The notes: generated by a model from the letters alone, not told the origin. A stretch of 64,000 bases of DNA from Planctomycetota bacterium (GCA_020831805.1 JAFIFX010000006.1:62001-126000), one strand, 5' to 3'; positions 8,692 to 17,672 are shown, counted from the stretch's first letter. Numbers and translations are program-made.

Positions 8692-11448
8692 ATGTCGCAC
8701 CAGACCCGCCCCCCGCGGCTGCACCGGTGGCTCACCGCCGCTGCCGTCGCCTGCCTTGCCAGCGCGGCCACCGCCCAGAACAAGCAGAACTACCTCCAGT
8801 GGTTCGAGGCCGAGTGGGACCGGATCGAGCGACGCGTCCCCGACTTCTTCATCGCCGGCTACGACGCCGTCTGGCTGCCCCCCGTCTCCAAGACCGCCAC
8901 CTTCCACAGCCCCGGCTACGACCCGTTCGACCGCTTCGACCTCGGCAGGCCCCCCCTGCTGACCTTCTCGCCCAGCCGCGCCCGCACCACCTACGGCACG
9001 GAGAACACCTTCCGCGCCATGGTCGCCGAACTCCAGCAGTCCGGCGCCGAGGTCTACATCGATGCCGTCCTCAACCACAACTCCGGACGCACCGAGTCCG
9101 ACGCCTTCCTCGCGCAGGGCGGCTGGCCGGGCTTCTGGATCCCCCGCGAGAGCCCGCCCCGCAACAAGCAGCCCACCGACGACTGGGGCGACTTCAACAA
9201 CGGCAACGCCCAGGGCTACCTCCAATCCGAAAACCCCGGCGGGCCCAACTACGACCTGGTCAACGGCGACCTCGTCGCGCTGATCGACATCGCCCACCAG
9301 TCCAACCACCCGTTCATCCGCCATCCCGTCGATCCGGCCGACCCCCAGAACATCCCGGCCGGGACCATCTGGAACCAGCCCGACCCCGCCAACGCCCGGT
9401 TCTACCCGGATCTCTCCCTCACGCCCGACACCTTCACCAACCCCGGCACCAGCCGCAACCCCGGCGCGCAGTCCTTCACCCGCCACCCCTTCAACACCGC
9501 CGACCCCATGGCCGGCGACCCCGTGACCGACAACGCCACCGGCCTGCTCATGCGCTGGTCCCAGTGGATGATCCAGGAACTCGGTGTCGACGGCTTCCGC
9601 CTCGACGCCTCCAAGCACGCGCCCAGCTGGTTCTGGGACCGCTTCTTCGACAGCTCGATCCACATGACCCGCACCACGCCCGACGGCCGCAAGGTCAACC
9701 CCTTCACCTTCGGCGAGAATGTCACCGGCAACTCCGACAACCTCGCCAACTACATCCGCAAGGATCCCTTCGCCAACCGCGACGCCCTTGACCTGCAGGG
9801 CGCGGCGCGCCTCCGAGACCTGCTGGGCGCCGGCGGCTTCGGATCGTGGGCCAACATCCAGGCCAACGCCGATTCCGGCCACCTCGATGTCGCCCACAAC
9901 GGCCTCGTCAACGGCTCGATGGGCGTCAACCATGTCTTCAGCCACGACAACGGCTCCGTCGGCAACGGCAACAACTATCCGCCCCTGCCCACCGTCCGCC
10001 AGCAGGGCTATGTCATGCACGCCTACACCCTCATGCGCCCCGGCCGCGCCATCGTCTACCACCACGCCCGCGGCATCCCCCGCACCAGCGGCTTCCAGCC
10101 CCGCGAGGGCGTGCCCATCGCTCTCGGCTGGGACCCCGCCACCCAGCAGCCCGACGACACCATCACCACCCTTGTCCGGCTGCGCAACCAGATCGCGTTC
10201 GGCCAGTACTTCCAGCTCAACTCCAACATCGCCGATGTCCTCGTCTTCGAGCGGGCGTTCAACGGCCAGGCCAACTGCGTCGTCGCCGTCAACGACCGCT
10301 GGGACGCCGGCGCGATCAATGTCACCGTCAACACCTCGTACCCCCAAGGCACCCGCCTGCACGAAAAGACCGGCAACGCCGCCGACCCCGTCGTCAACCC
10401 GGGCGGGACCATCCCGCAGACCATCGTCGTCGGCCCCGGCGGCCAGATCACCCTGACCGTGCCCAACAACCGCACCGGCGCCAACGAGCACGGCAAGGGC
10501 TACCTCGTCTACGCCGAGGCCCTGCCCGTCGTCACCGTCGATTTCATCGGTGCCGACGGCGTCATCGAGCCCGACCCGCCGAGCTTCCCCGATGTGCTCC
10601 AGCGCCTCAACCCGATCCCCGTCATCACCGGCGACACCTTCACCATCGATGTGCGGACCCAGGCCGGCGACGCCCTCGACCCCAACACCGACGACAACGC
10701 CCTCTTCGCCTGGAACCAGCGCAACCGCGACTGGAACGGCAACGGCCAGCTCGACATCCCGTTCACCTCCCCCGTCATCGGCGGCTATGAGCAGTTCCTC
10801 ACGCTCAACTGCCCCCTCTACGACTGCGCCGGGGCCACCGGACGCTACCAGCAGGTCATCGACGCGACCCAGATGGACGAGGGCTTCAACTACCTCAGCG
10901 TCATCGTCTTCCGCAAACGCCCCGCCGGGACCACCCCCATCTTCCGCGAGGTCCGCAAGGTTGTCTACATCGACCGCAAGCCCCCGGCCATCGAGCTGGT
11001 CCAGGCCGACCAGGTCCTCACCGAAGACCGCCCGGAGTTCACCGTTCGCGCCCTGGACCGCACGGCCCGACGGATCCACATGTTCGCCAACCTCGACCCG
11101 GCCGTCGACCCGCTCACCCTCGTCAACACCAACAACCAGGTCCCCCCCTACGACCGCAAGGAATGGCGCCGCATCCTCGATCCCACCCTTTCCCACGGCT
11201 TCAACGAGATCACTGTTGTCGCCTTCGAGGACTCGGGCAACCACACCGTCCTCCGCGAGCAGGTCTTCATCGACCTCTGCACCGCGGACTTCAACAACGA
11301 CGGCGTGCTCAACTTCTTCGATATCTCCGCCTACCTGGCCGCTTTCAACGCCCAGGACCCCAGCGCGGATCTGGCCCCGCCCTTCGGCGTGCTCAACTTC
11401 TTCGACCTGGCCGAGTACCTCAACCTCTTCAACGCCGGCTGCCCGTAA
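8692..11448 (+). CDS. Secreted alpha-amylase (GH13) with C-terminal GC-type dockerin-like domain
   Basis: This is a 918-residue protein. After a signal peptide ending in SAATAQ, the GH13 barrel shows region I YIDAVLNHNSG, region II DGFRLDASKH (nucleophile Asp), region III FTFGENVTG (acid Glu) and region IV FSHDNGS, so the catalytic machinery looks intact. It is followed by all-beta modules (about residues 520-860). The last 55 residues, from CTADFNNDGVLNFFD to FNAGCP, contain two calcium-loop-like repeats ending in GCP, the pattern of planctomycete GC-type dockerin anchors. ATG 8692 follows TGAGGGAG. The likely role is extracellular or cell-surface starch degradation together with the GH31 enzyme. 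Confidence 0.9.
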   Translation: MSHQTRPPRLHRWLTAAAVACLASAATAQNKQNYLQWFEAEWDRIERRVPDFFIAGYDAVWLPPVSKTATFHSPGYDPFDRFDLGRPPLLTFSPSRARTTYGTENTFRAMVAELQQSGAEVYIDAVLNHNSGRTESDAFLAQGGWPGFWIPRESPPRNKQPTDDWGDFNNGNAQGYLQSENPGGPNYDLVNGDLVALIDIAHQSNHPFIRHPVDPADPQNIPAGTIWNQPDPANARFYPDLSLTPDTFTNPGTSRNPGAQSFTRHPFNTADPMAGDPVTDNATGLLMRWSQWMIQELGVDGFRLDASKHAPSWFWDRFFDSSIHMTRTTPDGRKVNPFTFGENVTGNSDNLANYIRKDPFANRDALDLQGAARLRDLLGAGGFGSWANIQANADSGHLDVAHNGLVNGSMGVNHVFSHDNGSVGNGNNYPPLPTVRQQGYVMHAYTLMRPGRAIVYHHARGIPRTSGFQPREGVPIALGWDPATQQPDDTITTLVRLRNQIAFGQYFQLNSNIADVLVFERAFNGQANCVVAVNDRWDAGAINVTVNTSYPQGTRLHEKTGNAADPVVNPGGTIPQTIVVGPGGQITLTVPNNRTGANEHGKGYLVYAEALPVVTVDFIGADGVIEPDPPSFPDVLQRLNPIPVITGDTFTIDVRTQAGDALDPNTDDNALFAWNQRNRDWNGNGQLDIPFTSPVIGGYEQFLTLNCPLYDCAGATGRYQQVIDATQMDEGFNYLSVIVFRKRPAGTTPIFREVRKVVYIDRKPPAIELVQADQVLTEDRPEFTVRALDRTARRIHMFANLDPAVDPLTLVNTNNQVPPYDRKEWRRILDPTLSHGFNEITVVAFEDSGNHTVLREQVFIDLCTADFNNDGVLNFFDISAYLAAFNAQDPSADLAPPFGVLNFFDLAEYLNLFNAGCP

Positions 11449-11454
11449 CGCGAT

Positions 11455-11907
11455 TCAGCCCGCCCACGCCGCGGTGTGCAGCATCCAGACCGAAAGCAAG
11501 GCCCGGACGGACCACAGCACCGTCCGGACCCAGTTCGTCCGCACCAGCGCCTCGATCACTTCGGGGTCGTGCCCCTCCCGCTCCAGTCGGGCGTGGAGCG
11601 GCATCTGCACCAGCGCGGTGGAGAGCCACAGCAGCAGCACCAGCACCAGACCGAACATCGCCACGCCGCGTCCGATGCCGCCGGGGGGATACACCGCGAT
11701 CATCAGCGCCGCGGCCAGCTCGACGAGCATCAGCGGCCCGACCACCAGGGTCGTCCGCTGCTGGTGCTCCTTGGCGTACTTGCGAGCGTGCTCGCCAAGG
11801 ATCCGGGCGAACATGGGGTAGTGGACGATCTGGACGAACCAGATCAGCCCGCACATCGCGCCGGACGCGATCGCCTGCGCCGCCAGGATCGGGTCCGCGC
11901 CGGTCAT
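11455..11907 (-). CDS. Small integral membrane protein, unknown function
   Basis: This is a 150-residue protein with about four hydrophobic segments (near residues 8-30, 50-75, 80-105 and 125-145). The sequence GLIWFVQIVHYPMFARI in the first segment, with a conserved-looking His, recalls small DUF1772/DUF4149-type membrane proteins, but I cannot place it firmly. The ATG at 11907 overlaps the stop of the upstream gene in an ATGA arrangement, so the two are translationally coupled and likely act together. The 3' end meets the amylase gene tail to tail with only 6 bp between. Confidence 0.7.
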   Translation of the reverse strand: MTGADPILAAQAIASGAMCGLIWFVQIVHYPMFARILGEHARKYAKEHQQRTTLVVGPLMLVELAAALMIAVYPPGGIGRGVAMFGLVLVLLLWLSTALVQMPLHARLEREGHDPEVIEALVRTNWVRTVLWSVRALLSVWMLHTAAWAG

Positions 11908-12863
11908 GCCACGCCCCCGCCGGCCGACCCGCACGCCAGGCCCGCGTAGTCCGGCCGATCCGCCGCGGTCCGGTGCCGATACGCCGAGACCACCCGCCCG
12001 TCACGCACCAGGAACACCCCCGGCATCCGGAACCCGTCGCCGACCAGACGCCCGACCAGATGCCCCCGCAGCGTCGCCTTCAGCCCCGCCAGCCATACCG
12101 ACGGCCCGAAGAGCTGCCCGAGCGATCCACGCTGCAAATCCAAGGACTCGTACAGCCGGGCCTGCGGATCGGAGACGCGTTCGAGATCACCCAGCCCGCG
12201 CCGTTCCAGCAGCGGCTGCAGATCCTCGTCCGTCCCCTGGTGCACCAGCACCACACGCACGCGGGCAGCGCGGATCCGGTCGATCGACTCGCCGAGATCC
12301 GCGATGGCCTCGCGGCAGAAGGTGCAGCCGGTGTGCCGGAGGAACACCAGCAGCACCGGCCCCTCCCGGGACAGTTCCGCGACGGAATGGCCCGACCCGG
12401 TCCTGGCCTCGGCGAGCGCGGCCTCGGCCCCCGTGTCCACACCGTCGCCCGCCGGGGCGGTGTTCACGCGGAAGGCATGGAAGAGCATCAACGAGAACGG
12501 GACCCACCAGATCAGGTCGTTGGTCGGCAGCGTCCAACCAAACGCCGGGGGCACCTCGCCCCGCGCAACCCCGACCGCGTACCCCAGCGGACCGAAGATC
12601 TTCCCGAGCAGCCCCACCAGCACGATGGGCCAGTGCCGGGCCGGGTCGCGCGATGCGGCCAGGTACCCCACGCCGAAGACACCCACGATCATCCCGACGC
12701 ACTGCCAGATGAACGGGTAGCGCGGCGGCTCCATCCCGGTCAGGTCGAACAGCCACGCCGGATAGAGCACCGTCACCGCGCCCCAGGCGAGGTTATAGAC
12801 ACCCGCCGAGATCAGCCATCGGGACATCCATCGGGGGCTGGCGGTTGTGTCGGTGGCACTCAT
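11904..12863 (-). CDS. Membrane protein fused to a peroxiredoxin-like (AhpC/TSA) domain
   Basis: This is a 319-residue protein in two parts. Residues 1-150 form about four membrane helices, with aromatic and proline turns such as PPAFGWTLPTNDLIWW. Residues 160-319 resemble the peroxiredoxin-like 2 (SelU/FAM213-like) thioredoxin fold: VLLVFLRHTGCTFCREAIADL supplies a CxxC motif at the end of the first strand, and MPGVFLVRDGRVVSAYRH is the conserved late strand. This suggests a membrane-tethered thiol oxidoreductase or peroxidase. It is coupled to the small membrane protein downstream by a 4-nt overlap. The exact substrate and the side of the membrane are not readable. Confidence 0.78.
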   Translation of the reverse strand: MSATDTTASPRWMSRWLISAGVYNLAWGAVTVLYPAWLFDLTGMEPPRYPFIWQCVGMIVGVFGVGYLAASRDPARHWPIVLVGLLGKIFGPLGYAVGVARGEVPPAFGWTLPTNDLIWWVPFSLMLFHAFRVNTAPAGDGVDTGAEAALAEARTGSGHSVAELSREGPVLLVFLRHTGCTFCREAIADLGESIDRIRAARVRVVLVHQGTDEDLQPLLERRGLGDLERVSDPQARLYESLDLQRGSLGQLFGPSVWLAGLKATLRGHLVGRLVGDGFRMPGVFLVRDGRVVSAYRHRTAADRPDYAGLACGSAGGGVA

Positions 12864-12911
12864 GCCGCGCCTTTCGCCGTTCCGGGCCGCGTCGATGCCC
12901 CCGGGATCGGA

Positions 12912-13535
12912 TCAGTACACGCCGTCCTGGGATCCCGTGATCTGATCGGGACGGACCTTGATCGCCACGAACCAGATGAACAGGAACAAGGGGAACAGCA
13001 CGCCCAGGCCGAGGAACATCGTCATGCCGCAGATCTCGCCGAACATCTGCCCGGCGGCCTGGGCCGGGTCCTGCTCGTTGATGCCCCGGGCGATCTGATT
13101 GTCGGGATAGTCCACGGCCCACTGCTGCAGCGTGGCCTGCTTGTTGAGGTTGTGGATGTAGCCATAGATGTTCAGCGGGATGGCCGGGACGGCGTAGACC
13201 AGGTGGAGCAGACGCCCGGTCGGCGACCGGGCCAACAGGGTGATCCCCGCGAAGAGCAGCACCACCGAGAGCAGCAGCCCCGCAACGCCCAGCGTGATGT
13301 CGATCGGGCCGACCTTCCACGCGTCGGGCAGGGGCGCACCCTCGAGCTGGGACTCCATCAGACCGCCCATGATCGGGGCCGTGGCCAGACCCAGCCCGCC
13401 GCAGATCAGGCCGAGGGACGCCAGCACGATGCTGACGATGCCGAGCACCTTGGGCCACTTGGGCGGGGGGTCCATCTCGGGCACCGGGGGCGCGTCGTCG
13501 GTCAGGTATTCATCCTGATCAAAGCGGTCGTTCAC
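12912..13535 (-). CDS. Multi-pass membrane protein, unknown function
   Basis: This is a 207-residue protein with an acidic, proline-rich N-terminus (DDAPPVPEMDPPPKWPK) followed by four hydrophobic segments at roughly residues 30-52, 75-100, 105-130 and 170-198. No catalytic motif is evident. I chose the GTG at 13535 because AGGAGG sits 5 nt before it, the best ribosome site in the neighbourhood. It lies 43 bp downstream of pheS and may be read from the pheS promoter. The family is not recognised; the layout resembles small planctomycete DUF4190-like membrane proteins. Confidence 0.7.
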   Translation of the reverse strand: MNDRFDQDEYLTDDAPPVPEMDPPPKWPKVLGIVSIVLASLGLICGGLGLATAPIMGGLMESQLEGAPLPDAWKVGPIDITLGVAGLLLSVVLLFAGITLLARSPTGRLLHLVYAVPAIPLNIYGYIHNLNKQATLQQWAVDYPDNQIARGINEQDPAQAAGQMFGEICGMTMFLGLGVLFPLFLFIWFVAIKVRPDQITGSQDGVY

Positions 13536-13578
13536 GGGACCTCCTGTGCGAGGGGAGGGGTTGCTGATCGAAGGGCCG

Positions 13579-14610
13579 TCAGACCCGTTCGAGGAAGCGG
13601 ACATCGTTCTCGAAGAGCATGCGGATGTCCGGGATGGCGTACTTGCCCATGGCGATGCGCTCGATGCCGAAACCGAACGCGAAGCCGGTCCATTCTTCAG
13701 GATCGACGCCGCAGGCTTGCAGGACATTGGGATCGACCATGCCGCAGCCGCCCAGCTCGATCCACCGCGGCGGCTCGCCGGGCTTGAGGGCGATCATCAT
13801 GTCGAACTCCGCGCTGGGCTCGGTGAAGGGGAAGAAGCTGGGGCGCAGCCGGATCTGCGCGTCCTCGCCGAAGTACGCGCGGGCGAACTGGAGCAGGGTG
13901 GTCTTCAGGTCGGCCATGGTCACGCCGCGGTCGATGTACAGACCCTCGATCTGGTGGAACATGAACGAGTGCGTGGCGTCGACCGTGTCGGGGCGGTACA
14001 CACGCCCGGGCGAGACGATCTTGATCGGCGGGCCGGAGCCCTCGGCGACGATCCGCTCCATGGTGCGGATCTGGACCGTCGAGGTCTGGCTGCGGAGCAT
14101 GCGCGGGCCGTCGACCTCCTTGGGGTCGTCGACATAGAAGTTGTCGATCGGGTCGCGGGCCGGGTGGGCCGGGGGGATGTTGAGCTTGACGAAGTTGTGC
14201 TCGTCGTCCTCCAACTCGGGGCCCTGAGCGACATCGAAGCCCATCCGGGCGAAGACCTCGACCAGCTCGGCACGCACGCGGGAGACGATGTGACGCCGGC
14301 CGAGGTGGCGGGTGTCGATCAGGCCCGGCTCGGTCATGTCGACCGCGGGCGTGGCGGCCTCGGCCCCGGCGCCGGTCGCTCCCTTGTGCTCCTCGAAAGC
14401 GGACTCGAGGGCGCCCTTGACCTCGTTGAGTCGCTGGCCGACCGCGGCCTTCTGCTCCCTGGGCACCTCCTTCATCCGCGGCATCAGCGCGCGGAGCTTG
14501 CCCTTGGGGCCGATGTAGGCGATGCGCCAGGCCTCGAGCGCGTCGGCGTCGCCCGCGGCTTGCAGTTCGGCCAGGCCCTCACGCTGGATCGTGTCGAGAT
14601 CATCGAGCAT
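13579..14610 (-). CDS. pheS: Phenylalanyl-tRNA synthetase alpha subunit
   Basis: This is a 343-residue class II aminoacyl-tRNA synthetase subunit, the normal length. It has the N-terminal coiled coil, then RRHIVSRVRAELVEVFARMGF, the class II motif 2 region RVYRPDTVDATHSFMFHQIEG, and the motif 3 region GFAFGFGIERIAMGKY. It charges tRNA-Phe as an alpha2-beta2 enzyme; pheT is not adjacent, which is unusual. The start at ATG 14610 has no Shine-Dalgarno, and a TATCAT box lies 5 nt before it, pointing to a leaderless transcript. A membrane protein gene follows in the same direction. Confidence 0.95.
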   Translation of the reverse strand: MLDDLDTIQREGLAELQAAGDADALEAWRIAYIGPKGKLRALMPRMKEVPREQKAAVGQRLNEVKGALESAFEEHKGATGAGAEAATPAVDMTEPGLIDTRHLGRRHIVSRVRAELVEVFARMGFDVAQGPELEDDEHNFVKLNIPPAHPARDPIDNFYVDDPKEVDGPRMLRSQTSTVQIRTMERIVAEGSGPPIKIVSPGRVYRPDTVDATHSFMFHQIEGLYIDRGVTMADLKTTLLQFARAYFGEDAQIRLRPSFFPFTEPSAEFDMMIALKPGEPPRWIELGGCGMVDPNVLQACGVDPEEWTGFAFGFGIERIAMGKYAIPDIRMLFENDVRFLERV

Positions 14611-14615
14611 GGCGG

Positions 14616-14621
14616 ATGATA
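14616..14621 (-). promoter_or_regulatory. -10-like box abutting pheS start (leaderless type)
   Basis: TATCAT is separated from the pheS ATG by only CCGCC. With no ribosome site, this places the transcription start at or next to the start codon. No clear -35 hexamer is seen 17 nt further upstream. Confidence 0.5.
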
Positions 14622-14650
14622 GAGCCGCTCGCGGCGTCGGCGCCCGCGCG

Positions 14651-14684
14651 GGCGCAAACAAACGCCCCGGCACGGGGCCGGGGC
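14651..14684 (-). terminator. Terminator at the end of the ribosomal protein superoperon
   Basis: On the minus strand CGCCCCGGC and GCCGGGGCG form a perfect 9-bp stem with a 5-nt loop, followed by TTTGTTTG. It lies about 30 nt after the rplQ stop and separates the superoperon from pheS. Confidence 0.8.
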
Positions 14685-14715
14685 GGTGGGTGAACAAAGG
14701 GATGCGGCGGAGGGG

Positions 14716-15393
14716 TCAGTCCTTGGATTCTTCGGAGGACTCGGCCGCGTTGTCCGCGGGCTGCTCGGCGGCGGCCGCGGCCTTGGGGGCTTCCTTGCGG
14801 AGCTTGGCGGCGTAGGCGGTGCGCCGGTCGGCCTGGCGGCGCCGGGTGGAGGGGCGGCCGCCGATCTCGGGGCCTTCCTCGTTGCCGACGAACTGGATCA
14901 CGCACAGCTCGGCGGCGTCGCCGAGGCGGTGGCGTCCGAGCTTGACGATGCGGGTGTAGCCGCCGGCGCGATCCGCGAAGCGCGGGGCGACATTGTCGAA
15001 GATGTGCTTGACGAGGCGGGGGGCCTTGCGGAGCTCGCCGTAGCGGTTCCGCTCGACCTGGTCGGCCTCGGGGATATCGAAGAAGCCCTGCGTGAACTCA
15101 CGCTGGGAGTCGATCTTCTCCCGGTCTTCCTCGCTGGCGTTCTTGGGGATGTGAGACCATGCGAAGGCCACGCGGTCGCGGCCGAGCATGGAGATCACCT
15201 GGCGCCGGGCGTGCAGGTCGCCGCGCTTGGCCTTGGTGACGATCTTCTCCACGAACGGCTGGAGGGCCTTGGCCTTGGGCACGGTCGTGGTGATCTGGCC
15301 GTGCTCGAACAGGCTGGCCGCCATGTTGCGGAGCATGGCCTGACGGTGCGCGGTCGTGCGATTGAGTTTGTAGCCTGCTTTGCGGTGACGCAT
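14716..15393 (-). CDS. rplQ: 50S ribosomal protein L17 with long C-terminal extension
   Basis: The N-terminus [20 protein letters not shown] is diagnostic of L17. The protein has 225 residues against about 120-130 in most bacteria. The L17 fold appears to run through [20 protein letters not shown] near residue 165, with an insertion around residues 90-125. The last 55 residues are a low-complexity Ala/Glu/Lys tail ending SSEESKD. It is the last gene of the superoperon, 52 bp after rpoA, and is followed by a terminator. The extension is probably disordered and exposed on the ribosome. Confidence 0.96.
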   Translation of the reverse strand: MRHRKAGYKLNRTTAHRQAMLRNMAASLFEHGQITTTVPKAKALQPFVEKIVTKAKRGDLHARRQVISMLGRDRVAFAWSHIPKNASEEDREKIDSQREFTQGFFDIPEADQVERNRYGELRKAPRLVKHIFDNVAPRFADRAGGYTRIVKLGRHRLGDAAELCVIQFVGNEEGPEIGGRPSTRRRQADRRTAYAAKLRKEAPKAAAAAEQPADNAAESSEESKD

Positions 15394-15445
15394 GGCTGTT
15401 CTCCGGAAACGGGCGGCTTGCCCGTGTGTTCACGCGGGTGTCAAA

Positions 15446-16453
15446 TCAGTCGGCGGACGGAACGGTGTAGCCTTCGGGCAGCTCCGTGCCCAGGTCCAGG
15501 CCGATCTCGTGGAGCTTGCGCTTGACCTCGCGGAGCGAGGTGCGCCCGAACGAACGGAGCTTGAGCAGTTCGGGCTCGGTCATGGTGACGATCTGGGCCA
15601 CGGTGGTGATCCGGGCCGACTCCAGGCAGTTGCTCGCCCGGACGGACAGATCGAGCTGCTCGATCGACATGTCCAGCTTGCGGATCAGTTCCTCGTCCAC
15701 GCCGGCGGCGGCGGCGGCCTCGGCGGAGACGGTCTCCTCGCCGACCTCGAAGTACTGGACGAAGGGGTTGATGTGCTTGCGGAGGATCTTGCCGGCCTCG
15801 ACCAGCGCCATCTCGGGCGTGACCGTGCCGTCGGTCCAGATCTCCATGGTCAGCTTGTCGTAGTTGGTCCGCTGGCCGACGCGGGTGTTCTCGACCTTGT
15901 AGCGGACGCGCTGGACGGGGGAGTAGATCGCGTCGACGGGGATCAGGCCGATCTCCTGCTCTTCGCTGCGACCGTACTGCTCGGAGGCGGGCACATAGCC
16001 GCGTCCCTTGCCGACATGGATCTCCATCTCGATGGTCACATCGGAGGTGAGGGTCGCGATGACCAGCTCCTTGTTGTGGATCGTGACGGAGGTGTCGGCC
16101 TCGATCAGTTCGGCGGTGACCTCGCCGGGGCCCTGGGCCGCCAGGCGCATCACACGGGGCTCTTCGCCCTCGATGCCGACGATGAGGTTCTTGATGTTCA
16201 GGACGATGTCGGTGGTGTCCTCGAGCACGCCGGGCAGCGAGGTGAACTCGTGGTCGGCGCCCTTGATCTTGATGGCGGTGACCGACGCGCCCTCGAGCGA
16301 GGAGAGCAGGATGCGGCGGAGGCTGTTGCCGATGGTGGTGCCCATGCCACGCTCGAACGGCTCCACGGTGAAGCGGCCGAAGGTGTTGCCCTGGAACTTG
16401 GGATCGGAAACGACTTTGGTTGGCAGCTCAAGGCCGCGCCAGCGAACTCGCAT
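15446..16453 (-). CDS. rpoA: DNA-directed RNA polymerase alpha subunit
   Basis: This is a 335-residue protein. The N-terminal assembly domain is recognisable by GRFTVEPFERGMGTTIGNSLRRILL and KNKELVIATL-like strands. The C-terminal domain carries DLSVRASNCLESARI and LLKLRSFGRTSLREVKRKL, the helix-hairpin-helix surface that binds UP elements and activators. Length and domain order are standard. ATG 16453 follows GAGGAGTCC. The usual preceding gene rpsD is missing; rpsK lies 162 bp upstream instead. Confidence 0.98.
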   Translation of the reverse strand: MRVRWRGLELPTKVVSDPKFQGNTFGRFTVEPFERGMGTTIGNSLRRILLSSLEGASVTAIKIKGADHEFTSLPGVLEDTTDIVLNIKNLIVGIEGEEPRVMRLAAQGPGEVTAELIEADTSVTIHNKELVIATLTSDVTIEMEIHVGKGRGYVPASEQYGRSEEQEIGLIPVDAIYSPVQRVRYKVENTRVGQRTNYDKLTMEIWTDGTVTPEMALVEAGKILRKHINPFVQYFEVGEETVSAEAAAAAGVDEELIRKLDMSIEQLDLSVRASNCLESARITTVAQIVTMTEPELLKLRSFGRTSLREVKRKLHEIGLDLGTELPEGYTVPSAD

Positions 16454-16615
16454 GATTCAGGACTCCTCGGCAGCGGGTCTTCATCCCGGGCCGTGGTGTT
16501 CTCGGGTGCGCCGTGCTGCCGGACACGGTCGCCCCTTCTTTCACCCTCGGCCGAAAAACAATCGGAACAATCGGCGTCGCCCGCGTCAGCGAGCGTCGCC
16601 GGGTCGCTTCTGTGG

Positions 16616-16993
16616 TTACACGCGCCGCTTCTTGCGGGGGCGGCAGCCGTTGTGCGGGACCGGGGTGCGGTCCTCGACGGCGGTGACGCGCAGGCCGGTG
16701 GAGACCATGCCCGAGACCGCGTTCTCGCGTCCGGCGCCTGTGCCGGTGATGCGGACCTCGATCTCGGTCATGCCCATCTTGCGGACCTTCTGGCCGACCT
16801 GCTCGCCGGCGCGGGTCGCGGCGAAGGGGGTCGACTTGCGGGCGCCCTTGAAGCCGATGGTGCCGGCCGAGTCCCAGGCGAGGGTCTCGCCGTTGGTGTC
16901 GGTGATGGTCACCAGGGTGTTGTTGTGGGTCGCCTTGATGTGGGCGACGCCCCGGACGACATTCTTGCGGATCTTTTTGACCTTCTTGGCCAT
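16616..16993 (-). CDS. rpsK: 30S ribosomal protein S11
   Basis: This is a 125-residue protein with the S11 core ATHNNTLVTITDTNGETLAW and the conserved C-terminal VEDRTPVPHNGCRPRKKRRV. S11 forms the platform of the small subunit next to the E site. ATG 16993 has GGAGCG upstream. It lies 132 bp downstream of rpsM. The 162-bp gap to rpoA is too short for rpsD. Confidence 0.97.
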   Translation of the reverse strand: MAKKVKKIRKNVVRGVAHIKATHNNTLVTITDTNGETLAWDSAGTIGFKGARKSTPFAATRAGEQVGQKVRKMGMTEIEVRITGTGAGRENAVSGMVSTGLRVTAVEDRTPVPHNGCRPRKKRRV

Positions 16994-17125
16994 GGGTCTT
17001 CGCTCCTGTCGGTTCCACTTTGGGTTCCCGGCCTGAGGCAGGTCGCGGGCTGGAACCTGGCGAGTTTTTGGATGTCGTGCGGCCCGGCGTGCCGGACCGC
17101 ACGGTGATGGTTCCTGATGCGGGCG

Positions 17126-17503
17126 TTAGCCCTTGATGCCCTTCTTGCCGGCCACGGTCTTCTTGCGGCCCTTGCGGGTGCGGGCGTTGCACTTGGTGCG
17201 CTGGCCGCGGACGGGCAGGCCGCTGCGGTGGCGATCACCGCGGTAGCAGCGGATCTCGCGCAGGCGGCCGATGTTCTGCTGCACCTGGCGACGCAGGGCG
17301 CCCTCGACGAGGAAACCGTTGTCGATGATCCCGTTGATGCGGGAGATGTCGCTTTCGGTCAGCTCGTTGGCCCGGCGGTCCGGGTCGATACCCGCCTCGT
17401 CAAGGATGTCCTTGGCGAACTTCGGGCCCACGCCGTGCACATACTGCAGGGCGTAGTAGATCTTCTTCCGGTCCGGAACATCGATACCTGCGATACGCGG
17501 CAC
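17126..17503 (-). CDS. rpsM: 30S ribosomal protein S13
   Basis: This is a 125-residue protein, MPRIAGIDVPDRKKIYYAL… through the basic tail RGQRTKCNARTRKGRKKT. S13 sits in the head of the small subunit and contacts P-site tRNA and the B1 bridges through its tail. Start and length match the family. It follows rpmJ by 52 bp, the classic rpmJ-rpsM-rpsK order. Confidence 0.97.
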   Translation of the reverse strand: MPRIAGIDVPDRKKIYYALQYVHGVGPKFAKDILDEAGIDPDRRANELTESDISRINGIIDNGFLVEGALRRQVQQNIGRLREIRCYRGDRHRSGLPVRGQRTKCNARTRKGRKKTVAGKKGIKG

Positions 17504-17555
17504 GGTTCGGCTCCTTGCTCACCCGCATCGGCGGGGTTGTGTGCCTCTGTGCGGA

Positions 17556-17672
17556 TCAGCCCTGACGCTGCTTGAACCGCGGATTCTTCTTGTTGATGAC
17601 AAACACTTTGCCCTTGCGCCGGACGATCTGGCAGTCCTTGGACCGGCGCTTGACACTCGACTGGACCTTCAT
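17556..17672 (-). CDS. rpmJ: 50S ribosomal protein L36, zinc-free (C-minus) form
   Basis: This is a 38-residue protein starting [15 protein letters not shown] and ending NPRFKQRQG, the L36 signature. The zinc ligands of the canonical form (Cys11, Cys14, Cys27, His33) appear as Ser11, Cys14, Asn27 and Phe33, so it cannot bind zinc in the usual way. ATG 17672 is preceded by GGAGTCC. It lies between map and rpsM, where infA would often precede it; infA is absent from the 125-bp upstream gap. Confidence 0.95.
   Translation of the reverse strand: MKVQSSVKRRSKDCQIVRRKGKVFVINKKNPRFKQRQG

Noticed and set aside
8608..11244. 878-codon minus-strand open frame opposite the amylase gene
   Set aside because: Its Gly/Val/Asp-rich translation is a typical antisense shadow of GC-rich coding sequence; there is no start context.
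16555..16585. Short direct repeat AATCGG…AATCGG in the rpsK-rpoA gap
   Set aside because: The units are only 6 bp and occur twice, so chance is sufficient.
16454..16615. Possible hidden rpsD between rpsK and rpoA
   Set aside because: 162 bp is too short for S4 (about 200 residues) and no S4 motif appears in any frame.
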